Notes: generated by a model from the letters alone, not told the origin. A stretch of DNA of 13,067 nt from Coleofasciculus sp. S288 (GCA_020216575.1 JAIUYC010000014.1:1-13067), one strand, 5' to 3'; counted from the first letter of the stretch, positions 1 through 7,129 are shown. Program-made: numbers and translations.

Positions 1-44
1 CGCTGGTGATGTTGGTGCATTATGAAGTACAACCTGAGATTTAA
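1..44 (+). CDS. Possible 3' end of a plus-strand gene (partial)
   Basis: A reading frame is open from the left edge and closes with TAA at 42-44, giving 13 residues (LVMLVHYEVQPEI). It would converge on the four-helix-bundle gene that ends at 93. The fragment is too short to assign to a family. An open frame of this length is weak evidence, although the composition is protein-like. The bases left of the window would settle it. Confidence 0.3.
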   Translation, partial: LVMLVHYEVQPEI

Positions 45-53
45 AAAGGGAAT

Positions 54-90
54 GGGAGACGCGGGGACGCGGGGACGGGGAGACACGGGG
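54..90. repeat. G-rich short tandem repeat, left copy
   Basis: This is a run of degenerate 7-9 base units built from GGGGACGC, GGAGAC and GACACGGGG. It lies between the possible gene end at 44 and the stop of the four-helix-bundle gene at 93. Bases 56-72 match the reverse complement of 599-615 at 16 of 17 positions, so this tract and the one right of the gene form an inverted pair around it. Repeats of this style are common between genes in filamentous cyanobacteria. Whether the pair acts as anything more than a repeat is inference. Confidence 0.7.
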
Positions 91-92
91 AT

Positions 93-524
93 TTAAGAAC
101 GTTGGACAGAAGAATTTGGCTTGATTGTCCATTGTTCTGGGTGGGCAATCATCGCTACTAGCTGACCCAATACCTCTTCACATTGCCTATCTAAATATGA
201 GGCTTCTTCTTTAGTTAAATAGCCACATCTGAGAGCAATTTCAATCCAAGTTTGCGTTTCTGCTGCTTCACTCTCTGCATCGTTTAATTTACTAATAAAT
301 GCTGCTGGATACCTTCTTTTCCTCCAACCTTCTGTAATATTTGCAGCTACAGACCGAGATGTTAGCGAAGCGAGCGCAGGTGCAGCCGAGCAACGGCGTA
401 TCTGATCCGTTAGCGAAAATCGTTCTTCTCTCGGAAAAGACTTAGTAATCTCAAAAATCTTTATGGCTATTTCCATTGCATTTTGCCATACGCGCAAATC
501 TTTAAATGAACGAATATTGCCCAT
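93..524 (-). CDS. Four-helix bundle protein (S23/IVP-like family)
   Basis: This 143-residue soluble protein belongs to the four-helix-bundle family first named from 23S rRNA intervening-sequence ORFs. Family marks are the opening FKDLRVWQNAMEIA, the SLTDQIRR stretch at about residues 37-44, SVAANITEGWRKRRYPAAF at about 58-76 and the ETQTWIEIALRCGYL stretch at about 89-103. The molecular role of chromosomal members is not established; relatives include the Avd accessory proteins of diversity-generating retroelements, but no reverse transcriptase is nearby. Members normally read QIRR, two residues, then SVAANI. Here about 11 extra residues (45-55, rich in Ala, Ser and Leu) interrupt this without breaking the frame, which suggests a small repeat insertion. 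The start is ATG at 522-524 with only an AGGGA-like stretch upstream. The gene stands alone, flanked by inverted G/C-rich repeats. Confidence 0.85.
   Translation of the reverse strand: MGNIRSFKDLRVWQNAMEIAIKIFEITKSFPREERFSLTDQIRRCSAAPALASLTSRSVAANITEGWRKRRYPAAFISKLNDAESEAAETQTWIEIALRCGYLTKEEASYLDRQCEEVLGQLVAMIAHPEQWTIKPNSSVQRS
360..392 (-). repeat. In-frame small dispersed repeat inside the four-helix-bundle gene
   Basis: Thirty-three bases encode residues 45-55, which the rest of the family appears to lack. The plus strand reads GTTAGCGAAGCGAGCGCAGG and continues GTGCAGCCGAGCA, a sequence style typical of small dispersed repeats in cyanobacteria. Similar CTC/GCTC bases at the two edges could mark the junction, so the exact boundary can slide by a few bases. 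The length is a multiple of three, so the frame survives. That it is an insertion is inferred from the family pattern remembered, not from an alignment. Confidence 0.55.
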
Positions 525-575
525 TTACTACATCCCTATCTCTAGAAACATCTATTTCTCCCTGTCTCGCTTCTC

Positions 576-616
576 TACATCTCCGCGTCTCCGTGTCTCC
601 GCGTCTCCGCGTCTCT
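576..616. repeat. C-rich short tandem repeat, right copy
   Basis: About five units of the octamer CTCCGCGT and its variant CTCCGTGT lie in the 110-base gap between the start of the four-helix-bundle gene (524) and the stop of the DUF3131 gene (635). Bases 599-615 are the inverted counterpart of 56-72 with one mismatch. The tract occupies the region where the promoter of the four-helix-bundle gene should be. Confidence 0.75.
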
Positions 617-634
617 TGAACATTAACTGGGTAG

Positions 635-2083
635 TTACTTCACCCCAGCCCAGACAGTAAGGGGTTTTCCGACTTTTTTATAAAGCAAGCTTTCAAGAAT
701 TACACCGTTATTGTTAGCCGTTAAAGCTTTATTGGGTTGACGCAACGATTCATAGAAACCGTTGTACCACCCCTTATCTGATTTCAGGTTCGTTTGAACA
801 AAATTGAGTAATTTGCTGGTGTAATCTGTGTTGTAAAGGACATGCCAACCAATCGCTGCTTTGGCACTAAGGAACCTTAAATCGTTGTGCTTTTGCCGAG
901 TATCGGTAATCGTTGCCCAAGGTTCGCCGTTGACAAATAGGGTGCTGTAGACGAAGTAGGGAGCACGATCTAAGTTGTCTTCGGTAACGGCAGTTAACTG
1001 GTTTGTTGCTTGGTAACGAGCTTCTTGAGCGGCTAAAATGCGATCGCCATAGGCTTTGGGTAAGGATTGAAATCCTGTTTCGATGCCATCTAAGATATAG
1101 GGTTCGCTGAGGACGTAGTTGTTTGCCCCAGAGGTTTTGTAATCGCGCTTGTCGTAAGGAATGCCCTTATCGTAGAGGTTGACGAAAGCCACTTTTGATT
1201 CAAAATCAAGTGCTTTTTCTACATCCAAACCCCACAATTTTAGACCATAAGCGGCATAATTCTCATAGCCTAAACGCCCTTCTTGGTTATACTGTTCCTT
1301 GCCATTAACAACGCTAGTGCCGTACATCTGACCTTTATCAGTCAGACGCTCGACTTTCCAATGTTTCCAGACGGCTTCTGTTTGGTTTTTAAACTCCGGA
1401 TACTTAGTTCCAACAATCTTCAGCCACAGTGCCAGGCGTCCTAAATCGATCGCTGACCAACCAATTTCTTCTCGTTTGTCGAGTTGACCGTAGTTAACTG
1501 GGACAAGTGTTTTGGAATTGTAAACTTTGTTGGGCAATTCACGTTTGTAGAGGGGCATTGTTGCCAGTGTCTTCAACGTCTGGCTCATTTTGGTTTTAAA
1601 TTCCGCCTCTGGTGCGATACCGAGTTCTTTGGCACTGACTAAAGCCGCGATCGCAGCCGCTTGATCCCACATCGTCACTGAGGCGAAACCATCGGCTGAG
1701 TTCACTAAGCCAGTTTCGGGGTTCCAGTTTTGCTGAAAATAGCGCCAAGCTTGACGAGCGATCGCCATTTCTCCAGGTGTTAACTGCCCTACCCCAGGCG
1801 CAACATAAGGCCTCTCGGTAGCAGCGATTTCCTTCGGGGGAACCGGAGTACCAGGCATCTTCACAGATTGTGCGTCTAATCTTGCCAGAGTCGTTGTTCC
1901 CGTGACGGGTTCAGGCTTAGCGGTTTGAGACGTAGATAACTTAGGTTGTGGTACGGCAGTGGTTTTGTGAAGGTGGCTAGACAAAACTTCCAACGCTGCG
2001 ATCGCGACAACCGCACTTACTACTCCCCCTACAGTGGCTAAGATAGACAGTCTTTTAGGTGGTGGCTCAAAGTCAGAATTCAT
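635..2083 (-). CDS. Membrane-anchored DUF3131 domain protein
   Basis: This is a 482-residue protein. Residues 1-10 are hydrophilic, 12-32 form one hydrophobic segment (signal anchor) and about 40-100 are a Pro/Thr-rich linker. From about 104 to 475 lies a DUF3131 domain, recognised by NPETGLVNSADGFASVTMWD (about 121-140), the KVYNSKTLVPVNYG stretch and a later GWSAIDLGRLALWL stretch. DUF3131 proteins look like alpha/alpha-toroid folds of the kind seen in glycan-active enzymes, and they often accompany polysaccharide genes. No substrate or catalytic residue is established, so enzymatic activity here is inference. The domain should lie outside the cytoplasmic membrane. The start is supported by GAGGAG at 2089-2094, five bases before the ATG. 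It follows the beta-barrel gene by 111 bases on the same strand, so co-transcription is likely. Confidence 0.85.
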   Translation of the reverse strand: MNSDFEPPPKRLSILATVGGVVSAVVAIAALEVLSSHLHKTTAVPQPKLSTSQTAKPEPVTGTTTLARLDAQSVKMPGTPVPPKEIAATERPYVAPGVGQLTPGEMAIARQAWRYFQQNWNPETGLVNSADGFASVTMWDQAAAIAALVSAKELGIAPEAEFKTKMSQTLKTLATMPLYKRELPNKVYNSKTLVPVNYGQLDKREEIGWSAIDLGRLALWLKIVGTKYPEFKNQTEAVWKHWKVERLTDKGQMYGTSVVNGKEQYNQEGRLGYENYAAYGLKLWGLDVEKALDFESKVAFVNLYDKGIPYDKRDYKTSGANNYVLSEPYILDGIETGFQSLPKAYGDRILAAQEARYQATNQLTAVTEDNLDRAPYFVYSTLFVNGEPWATITDTRQKHNDLRFLSAKAAIGWHVLYNTDYTSKLLNFVQTNLKSDKGWYNGFYESLRQPNKALTANNNGVILESLLYKKVGKPLTVWAGVK

Positions 2084-2194
2084 CCAAACTCCTCTTTTAT
2101 AGATGTTCCGTCTCGTACTCAGCCCGAGTTGAGCATCGCACTTGCTTAGAATTCCCGAATTTTTCCTCTCGGTATCAACAACAAGCAGAAAAAT

Positions 2195-3448
2195 CTAAAA
2201 TTTGATTCGCAACTGTCCTGTGAAGGATTCATTGTTGTACGCATCGTCCCCACTGTCTTGATTTCGGACATTCGAGAAACCATATCCCAAGTCCAGTTCG
2301 GTGTTGGGCGATAACTTAGCCGTACAGGTAGCCCGATAGGTATTGGCGTTATCAAATTCCCCTTCTAAGCGCTGCCGCCCCAGTGTCGCGGACAATCGAC
2401 AGCGCAGAAAATCGAAGACATCTCCCTCCCAAGCCACTTCGCCGTTGTAAACGAGGAAATCAGACGGGGAAAAATAACCACTCTCCCTCTCTAAATCTTC
2501 CTGGTAGCTCCAAGTAAACAAGTTAGCGGCTACAGAAAATTGACCCAACTTGCGTTCTAGTCTGCTAAAGGACTGCCACTCTTCATTTCCATCGTTGTAA
2601 TCACCGAATCGGAGAAATGAGAAAAAGCTAGTATTCGGGTCAATTTGCCAGTAGATATTGGGTCCAAACCGCCAAGCTGTGATTTGATTGTCGAGCGTTT
2701 CAGCATTAAACTTATACGGGCCTTGTTCCACGACACCCGACACCACCACTCCGGATTCCAATTGACCGGATGGGCTGACTCGGGTGGCAATTGGAGCCTC
2801 TACTCTCGCTCTAAAATTGAGCGCCGTGGGTAAGCGATCAAATAAATCAACCCCTCCTGCCACTTCCACCGTTACTTGGTCGATTTTTCCTTCCCAGCCA
2901 ACTTGCAAAGGAATATTGGTAATCGACTCAACATCTGGCTGATCGAACGAATTGATGCCAGTTTTGACTCGCAAGCGGTTGCCATTGCGTAAGCGAAATT
3001 GAGCTGTTTCTTCGATAAATTGATTGCGTTGGTCAAAGTTATCTACATCTCTCCGAAAATCTGTGGTGAGACTTTCTAAAACCACAGCAGGAGTCACGGT
3101 TTCTGTAGAGGTTGGGGATGGATTTGGCGGCGTCGATGGCTGGAGTGGAGGTAGTGGCGATCGCAAGCCGGGATTGAAATTTTCCGGTGCGGCTATCTGC
3201 ATTGGTGATGGTTCTAAGGGATAGTTCAGCTCAATATGGCTACCAGCAGCCGGCTGAATAGTCTCCTGATGGGCAAAAAAGGGGGTTTTTTCAGTCGCTT
3301 CAGAGGGGGAGCTTTCATTTTTAAATGGTTCTGGAAAAACAGACCTTTCCTCTACAGCTTGTAACTTACCTAATCCCAATGTCAAAATCCCTACGTTCGC
3401 GATTATAAATAAGCGGAATTGCAAGCATTTCCTCCTCAATTTCTGCAC
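2195..3448 (-). CDS. Secreted outer-membrane beta-barrel protein, possibly BcsC C-terminal-like
   Basis: This protein has 417 residues from the upstream GTG. A hydrophobic signal segment (LFIIANVGILTLGLG) ends near an LQA processing site. A Pro/Ser/Thr-rich, low-complexity region runs to about residue 115. The rest is rich in alternating beta-strand pattern and aromatics, and the chain ends in QLRIKF with a terminal Phe, the usual outer-membrane assembly signal. The GYFSPSDFLVYNGE stretch and the following strands recall the outer-membrane pore region of BcsC, the cellulose export protein. If so, it would be a glycan export or envelope pore; that is inference from a short motif. No TPR repeats are visible. 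The GTG at 3448 has no ribosome site, while a TTG at 3422-3424 has AGGAGG six bases upstream and may be the true start (409 residues). It probably leads the unit with the DUF3131 gene. Confidence 0.7.
   Translation of the reverse strand: MQKLRRKCLQFRLFIIANVGILTLGLGKLQAVEERSVFPEPFKNESSPSEATEKTPFFAHQETIQPAAGSHIELNYPLEPSPMQIAAPENFNPGLRSPLPPLQPSTPPNPSPTSTETVTPAVVLESLTTDFRRDVDNFDQRNQFIEETAQFRLRNGNRLRVKTGINSFDQPDVESITNIPLQVGWEGKIDQVTVEVAGGVDLFDRLPTALNFRARVEAPIATRVSPSGQLESGVVVSGVVEQGPYKFNAETLDNQITAWRFGPNIYWQIDPNTSFFSFLRFGDYNDGNEEWQSFSRLERKLGQFSVAANLFTWSYQEDLERESGYFSPSDFLVYNGEVAWEGDVFDFLRCRLSATLGRQRLEGEFDNANTYRATCTAKLSPNTELDLGYGFSNVRNQDSGDDAYNNESFTGQLRIKF
3431..3436 (-). promoter_or_regulatory. Ribosome binding site favouring a TTG start for the beta-barrel gene
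   Basis: The minus strand reads AGGAGG here, followed by a six-base spacer and an in-frame TTG at 3422-3424. The spacing to an out-of-frame ATG (3426-3428) is only two bases. The farther GTG at 3446-3448 has no purine-rich stretch before it, and a stop codon lies in frame upstream of it. AGGAGG also encodes Arg-Arg in the longer version, so a positively charged signal-peptide n-region could explain it instead. Confidence 0.5.
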
Positions 3449-3508
3449 AGATGAGAGGGGATAAAAAAATGATTAAAGCTCGGTAATGTCACGATTGGCT
3501 TTGAAGTT

Positions 3509-3658
3509 TATCGGTTCGGCTCTCCCGTACATAGGGTGATAATTAAAAGTTATCATTTGGGGAAATGCTTGCTGAATAAGGCATTTACTATGCCCTACGC
3601 TTCATGCCCTATGCCAAAAAACTGGCTTTTCCACCACAAGTACGGGAGAGCACTGATA
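3509..3658. repeat. Imperfect inverted repeat enclosing about 109 bases
   Basis: GCTCTCCCGTAC at 3519-3530 is the exact reverse complement of 3640-3651. Outside this core, TATCGGT (3509-3515) pairs with ACTGATA (3652-3658) with one mismatch, after three unpaired bases on the left. The enclosed DNA contains smaller stems (AAATGC/GCATTT, GATAA/TTATC) and a tandem ATGCCCTA motif. It could be a small non-autonomous element with terminal inverted repeats, or a structured leader for the beta-barrel transcript. No clear target duplication is visible at the edges. Confidence 0.55.
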
Positions 3659-3797
3659 TTCGGCTTTTGTTGCTATCCATGTTTTTTAGTTACCAGTAGC
3701 AGACTTTTTAAACTTTACAGAACCTTTCAAGTTTTATAGACCGTATTTTCACGGAATTTTTGGTATTGCTCGTCCAACTTGGAACGTGAAATTACGC

Positions 3798-3824
3798 AAA
3801 AACCCTCAGAATAGAATTCTGGGG
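3798..3824 (-). terminator. Intrinsic terminator downstream of the chemosensory cluster
   Basis: Bases 3804-3812 pair with 3816-3824 in a nine-pair stem (one G-T pair) around a three-base loop. Read on the minus strand, the stem is followed by GGTTTTTGCG, giving a five-T tract. It lies about 240 bases past the stop of the PATAN-REC gene and ahead of the beta-barrel gene, where the end of the chemosensory transcript would be expected. Confidence 0.6.
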
Positions 3825-3900
3825 AACCATACAAACCAAGTCCGCCAGTGCGGATTAACCAAAAGTCAAGGGTTTTGTTTGTGTTCTCACTGTCGCTGAT

Positions 3901-3940
3901 CGGTTACCCTCCGGGAAGCCGAAGAGAGCGTTTACAACCG
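3901..3940. repeat. Compact dispersed-repeat hairpin
   Basis: A 40-base unit is bounded by CGGTT (3901-3905) and AACCG (3936-3940), with an internal CCCTCCGGG and a GAAGCCGAAGAGAGCG stretch. The style (CTCCGGGAAGCCG) matches small palindromic repeats scattered through many filamentous cyanobacterial genomes. The assignment rests on style; no second copy is in the window. Confidence 0.4.
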
Positions 3941-4064
3941 CCAGGTGCTTCTTTCCCACCTTCCCCACCTCTCTCACCACTGATTTGTCAGCTTGTGAGA
4001 AATTCGGGTTCTCGGCGTTCGATTCTTGGGGTTTGAGCGCGAGATTTGGAAAAATAGGCAGATT

Positions 4065-5228
4065 TTACATTCTTTCAAGATATTTATGAAGCATTTGCAG
4101 CAATTCTTGAGGCTTCGGAGGCTTGCTTAAAAACTCGGTGGCTCCGGCTAACTTAGCACTAGCACGGTCAACTTGGGTGTTTTTAGCGGTCAAAATAATA
4201 ATGGGTATCTTCTTAAATACGGGGGTGTTTCGCAAAAATTTACAGATGCTGTAGCCATCAGCATTGGGCAAATGTAGGTCTAGCAAAATTAGATCGGGCT
4301 TGTGTTCGATGAGTTGGGTGAATCCTCGCATCGGCTCTGGAATGCTCAACATTTGGTACCCAGCAGGGAGCAAGATTTTTTTTAATGTGTGAGCCAACAC
4401 GGGGCTATCGTCGATACAGGCGATTAAAGGCTGTTTCTGGGGAAGTTTATAGGCAGGTTTAGTCGGTGGAGTTTCGGATAGAGGTGACGAAGTTTCTGAG
4501 CGAGGAAGCGTTGCTGCAACGGGTTGTTTGGCAGTCGGTATGGGTAAATCTGGAATTTTGTGGAATTGCAGGACGCTCTTTTCAACGAAGGGGAGTAAGG
4601 AACAAGTTATCTCTATCACCGATTGTCCCAACTGCAAAGCAATATCCCATAGTGTAAATTTGCCGTTGAGATACTTGTCTGAAATTGGGAGGGCTTTAGG
4701 GCTTGCTCCTAGCTGTAAAACGGGTGCGAGGGTTGGACTGAGGTGAGCTAAACCAGCCGCTTGCCATTGTTGTTGCATCTGTGTTGCCGCATTGAGAACA
4801 ATCTGCATTTCGTTGGCAGACAAGGCTACAATTCGGCCGAGAGTCGATATCGCTTTTTGACCGGGTTGCCAGTCGCTTTTAACGTCTGTATGCTTGCTGA
4901 GATCGAACAAACATTCTTGAACAACGCTACGAATCACTAACTTAGCTTGGATCAGACCTAGTTGCTTTTGGCTGAGTCCGCGATCGAGGAGCTGACATTC
5001 CCAAGGTTGATTGTCCGACGATTGAAAGTATTCAGCGCTCCAGTTCCAGTTGGGACGATGCTGCTTTAAAGCTCTGTCCCAGCGCCTTACGGGATGGAAG
5101 CCACCAGTGGTATAGAGCAATTGACCACGAGAAACATGAAAATTCCAAACGTTCTCGTGATTGCGTAAAATTAGCTCGCCATCACTATTATATTTACTTA
5201 GGATGTGTATTTCTTCAGCTAGTCTCAT
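4065..5228 (-). CDS. PATAN domain response regulator (PatA/PixG/PilG/HmpA type)
   Basis: This 387-residue cytoplasmic protein has two parts. Residues 1 to about 240 form a PATAN (DUF4388-type) domain, with an opening that includes GELILRNHENVWNFHVSRG and LLYTTGG, followed by the helical QKQLGLIQAKLVIRSVVQE stretch. A Pro/Ser/Thr linker (about 230-264) leads to a receiver at 265-387 with acidic pair D273-D274, phosphoacceptor D317 (LLDLHLP), T347 and K369, all needed for phosphorylation. In cyanobacteria, PATAN-REC proteins sit at phototaxis and hormogonium taxis loci and act on type IV pilus behaviour. Here it is the last gene of the cluster and the only stand-alone response regulator besides CheB, so it is the likely output of the CheA. 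Start is ATG at 5226-5228, with an in-frame stop three codons upstream and no clear ribosome site. A 201-base gap separates it from the MCP gene, so it may also have its own promoter. Confidence 0.85.
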   Translation of the reverse strand: MRLAEEIHILSKYNSDGELILRNHENVWNFHVSRGQLLYTTGGFHPVRRWDRALKQHRPNWNWSAEYFQSSDNQPWECQLLDRGLSQKQLGLIQAKLVIRSVVQECLFDLSKHTDVKSDWQPGQKAISTLGRIVALSANEMQIVLNAATQMQQQWQAAGLAHLSPTLAPVLQLGASPKALPISDKYLNGKFTLWDIALQLGQSVIEITCSLLPFVEKSVLQFHKIPDLPIPTAKQPVAATLPRSETSSPLSETPPTKPAYKLPQKQPLIACIDDSPVLAHTLKKILLPAGYQMLSIPEPMRGFTQLIEHKPDLILLDLHLPNADGYSICKFLRNTPVFKKIPIIILTAKNTQVDRASAKLAGATEFLSKPPKPQELLQMLHKYLERM

Positions 5229-5429
5229 TGGTAATCAGTTAAGACCAGTTAGTCGTATTTTTTTAGGATTGAGATTAGGATGAGATAAGTCCGAAAATAA
5301 AGACTAGGGTCTATTCTTTCCCTTCCTCTTCCTTTCTGTATTGAAGAGGCGGATGCACCGAATTTGATATTAGGAGTCAGGAAGATTGAGTTTCACCCTG
5401 TGTCGAGTGCAAGTTCTGCACAGAATTTC

Positions 5430-7121
5430 CTATGAATTCACTTCGAGTTCACTTACTTCTCGTTGTAACTTCTGTACTGCCTCATTCAATTGCTCGAGGG
5501 CGCTGTTGGTATCTTGCAGGGTATGTCTCAGGTAATTGGCGGTTTGCGTGGATGATTGACTTAACTGAACAATCGCTGAACTAATCGTGTGAGCGCCCTC
5601 CAACTGAGCCTTGATGCCTTGATTAACCATTTGAATGCGGGGTGTGAGGGCTTCTACATGTTCGTTTGTGAAGTGATTCATTTCCCTCACCCCGGTTGAA
5701 ACGGCTGAATGCATTTCTTTGACAATCTGCTGGATTTTTGTAGTTGCTACAGCGGTTTTGCTCGATAGCTGGACGATTTCCTGAGCAACGACAGCAAAAC
5801 CCTTTCCTTGCTCTCCAGCTTCAGTCGCCTGAATTGAGGCATTCAGTGAGAGGACTTTAGTTTGATGGGCGATCTCAGTAATGGTTGTCACAATGTTATC
5901 AATATACACGGCTTTTTCTGCGATCGCTCCCAGCTTGTTAGAAAGTGAATCGCTTGCCTCTTCCAACTGCCCAAATGCTTCCTGCATCTCGTTCATCGTG
6001 TTTACGAGTTTCTCAGAAATCTGGGAAATTTGTTGCGTTGTTGCTACCACATTGTTGGTAGAGCTTACCTGTTCTGTCATCATAGTTTCTAATTGGTTAC
6101 CCGATGCAGCAATCTGTGTGGTTAAGGTTGTTGACTCCAGCACCTGTTTGACCAACGAATTTAGGAAGCCTAAACTCTGTCTCAAATCTTTCGACAACGA
6201 ACGGGTTTGACTCTGGTAGGTGTGAATATATTCCAAAGACAGCCCGATTAACGGGACGAGGTAAGCAATAATTTTGAGGAAGTGAGCGATGTTGAAATTG
6301 TTGTCGAATAGCGCTACTGAACCAAAAGCCATGTAGAGTTGAGTCGCTACGTTAGGAATCGCACTGATGACAACGGCATGAGAGAACAGATTCGGAGACT
6401 TTTGGTAAAAGCGAGGGTATAGAAAAAGACCAGCAAAACTAAATAGGACTAGTGGGGTAACATCCCAAGGTCGAGTCACCATGGAATCGGGAAACATGGT
6501 GTTGGGGAGGTTATTACTAGTTGCACAAAAATGAATAATGCCATAAGCAATGAATCCGAAAACCGCGCTAACGATGATGACAAAGTTCAATCGTTTTTTA
6601 CGGTTGTTCTGTCCAGTAAATTGATTTTGGATTAGGAGAATGCTAACCCCCACAATCATGATCAGCGCATTAAACAATCGGCAAATTGCCCAAGTGAATG
6701 GAATTAGATTTTGGTTATCAGCGACAGCCTCTATCAAGCGATCTGCTGCTAGAGTGTGGAAGGCATCCATAAGACCAGAAAAGAATAGAGCAACACCTAG
6801 GATAGGTGTCATGGGATTGCCCTTAATGCTGTAATTCAGGAAGCTCACGAGGACGATCAAAATTGCCGCACAAAAAGCACTCCACTCCAAAATCGTATGC
6901 ACAAAACTTCCGGCTAAGGTGTGATGCATTGCATCAACCAGTTCAGTTTTATCCCATTGAGTCGCTGCGGACAGGTCGAAGGCTTGACCTAATGTTCCAA
7001 AATCTATCCCTATTAGATTCAAAAAAAATGGGATTACGCAGATGGCAAGAACCGACCAAATTATTTCTTTGGGAATCTTAGTATCGCTTATTGTCCTAGT
7101 ATCGCCGATCGCAGTGTTCAT
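5430..7121 (-). CDS. Methyl-accepting chemotaxis protein with a polytopic membrane sensor
   Basis: This is a 563-residue receptor. The N-terminal 300 residues hold about seven or eight hydrophobic segments (roughly 19-38, 75-97, 105-124, 140-164, 178-198, 221-237, 247-270, 281-299). They resemble MASE-type sensor domains, with histidines at 66, 67, 75, 122, 197, 248, 280 and 300, several in or near membrane segments. No periplasmic ligand domain and no HAMP domain are visible. The signalling coiled coil follows directly. Its hairpin tip is HQTKVLSLNASIQATEAGE (419-437), then QGKGFAVVAQE, which should bind CheA and CheW. A TEQVSSTNNVV stretch (349-359) is a plausible methylation-helix region for CheR and CheB. 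The frame extends to a TTG at 7178, but ATG at 7119-7121 has GGAGG eight bases upstream and is chosen. The ligand is unknown. The CheW gene ends 84 bases upstream. Confidence 0.88.
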   Translation of the reverse strand: MNTAIGDTRTISDTKIPKEIIWSVLAICVIPFFLNLIGIDFGTLGQAFDLSAATQWDKTELVDAMHHTLAGSFVHTILEWSAFCAAILIVLVSFLNYSIKGNPMTPILGVALFFSGLMDAFHTLAADRLIEAVADNQNLIPFTWAICRLFNALIMIVGVSILLIQNQFTGQNNRKKRLNFVIIVSAVFGFIAYGIIHFCATSNNLPNTMFPDSMVTRPWDVTPLVLFSFAGLFLYPRFYQKSPNLFSHAVVISAIPNVATQLYMAFGSVALFDNNFNIAHFLKIIAYLVPLIGLSLEYIHTYQSQTRSLSKDLRQSLGFLNSLVKQVLESTTLTTQIAASGNQLETMMTEQVSSTNNVVATTQQISQISEKLVNTMNEMQEAFGQLEEASDSLSNKLGAIAEKAVYIDNIVTTITEIAHQTKVLSLNASIQATEAGEQGKGFAVVAQEIVQLSSKTAVATTKIQQIVKEMHSAVSTGVREMNHFTNEHVEALTPRIQMVNQGIKAQLEGAHTISSAIVQLSQSSTQTANYLRHTLQDTNSALEQLNEAVQKLQREVSELEVNS

Positions 7122-7129
7122 CGAATAAG

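Larger units (their letters stand above)
3449..4064. other. Intergenic region of 616 bases without a convincing gene
   Basis: The short open frames here (at 3536-3739 and 3848-4036, plus strand) have no ribosome site, no recognisable motif and a repeat-derived composition, so they are not called. The region holds the inverted repeat at 3509-3658, a terminator at 3798-3824, the hairpin TCCGC-CAGT-GCGGA at about 3841-3854, a dispersed-repeat hairpin at 3901-3940 and a six-base stem (TCTCAC/GTGAGA, 3972-3977 with 3995-4000). The promoter of the beta-barrel gene should lie here, but I see no clear -35/-10 pair. Confidence 0.6.

Noticed and set aside
54..90. G-rich tract as a CRISPR or attachment site
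   Set aside because: Units are 7-9 bases, degenerate and without spacers; no integrase gene or tRNA is present.
93..524. Possible Avd-type accessory gene of a diversity-generating retroelement
   Set aside because: The fold family is related, but no reverse transcriptase, template repeat or variable repeat is visible in the window.
3536..3739. 67-codon plus-strand open frame in the gene-free region
   Set aside because: It lies across the inverted repeat and tandem ATGCCCTA motif, has no ribosome site and its translation shows no recognisable motif or family.
3848..4036. 62-codon plus-strand open frame
   Set aside because: Its centre is the dispersed-repeat hairpin at 3901-3940 and the rest is Pro/Ser-rich low complexity, with no ribosome site.
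5407..5421. Hairpin GTGCA-AGTTC-TGCAC just after the MCP gene as a terminator
   Set aside because: The stem is only five pairs and no T tract follows on the minus strand; the PATAN-REC gene continues on the same strand.
5881..6210. 109-codon plus-strand open frame opposite the MCP coiled coil
   Set aside because: It is antisense to a well-supported gene and its Ser/Cys/Val-rich translation is the expected shadow of coiled-coil codons.
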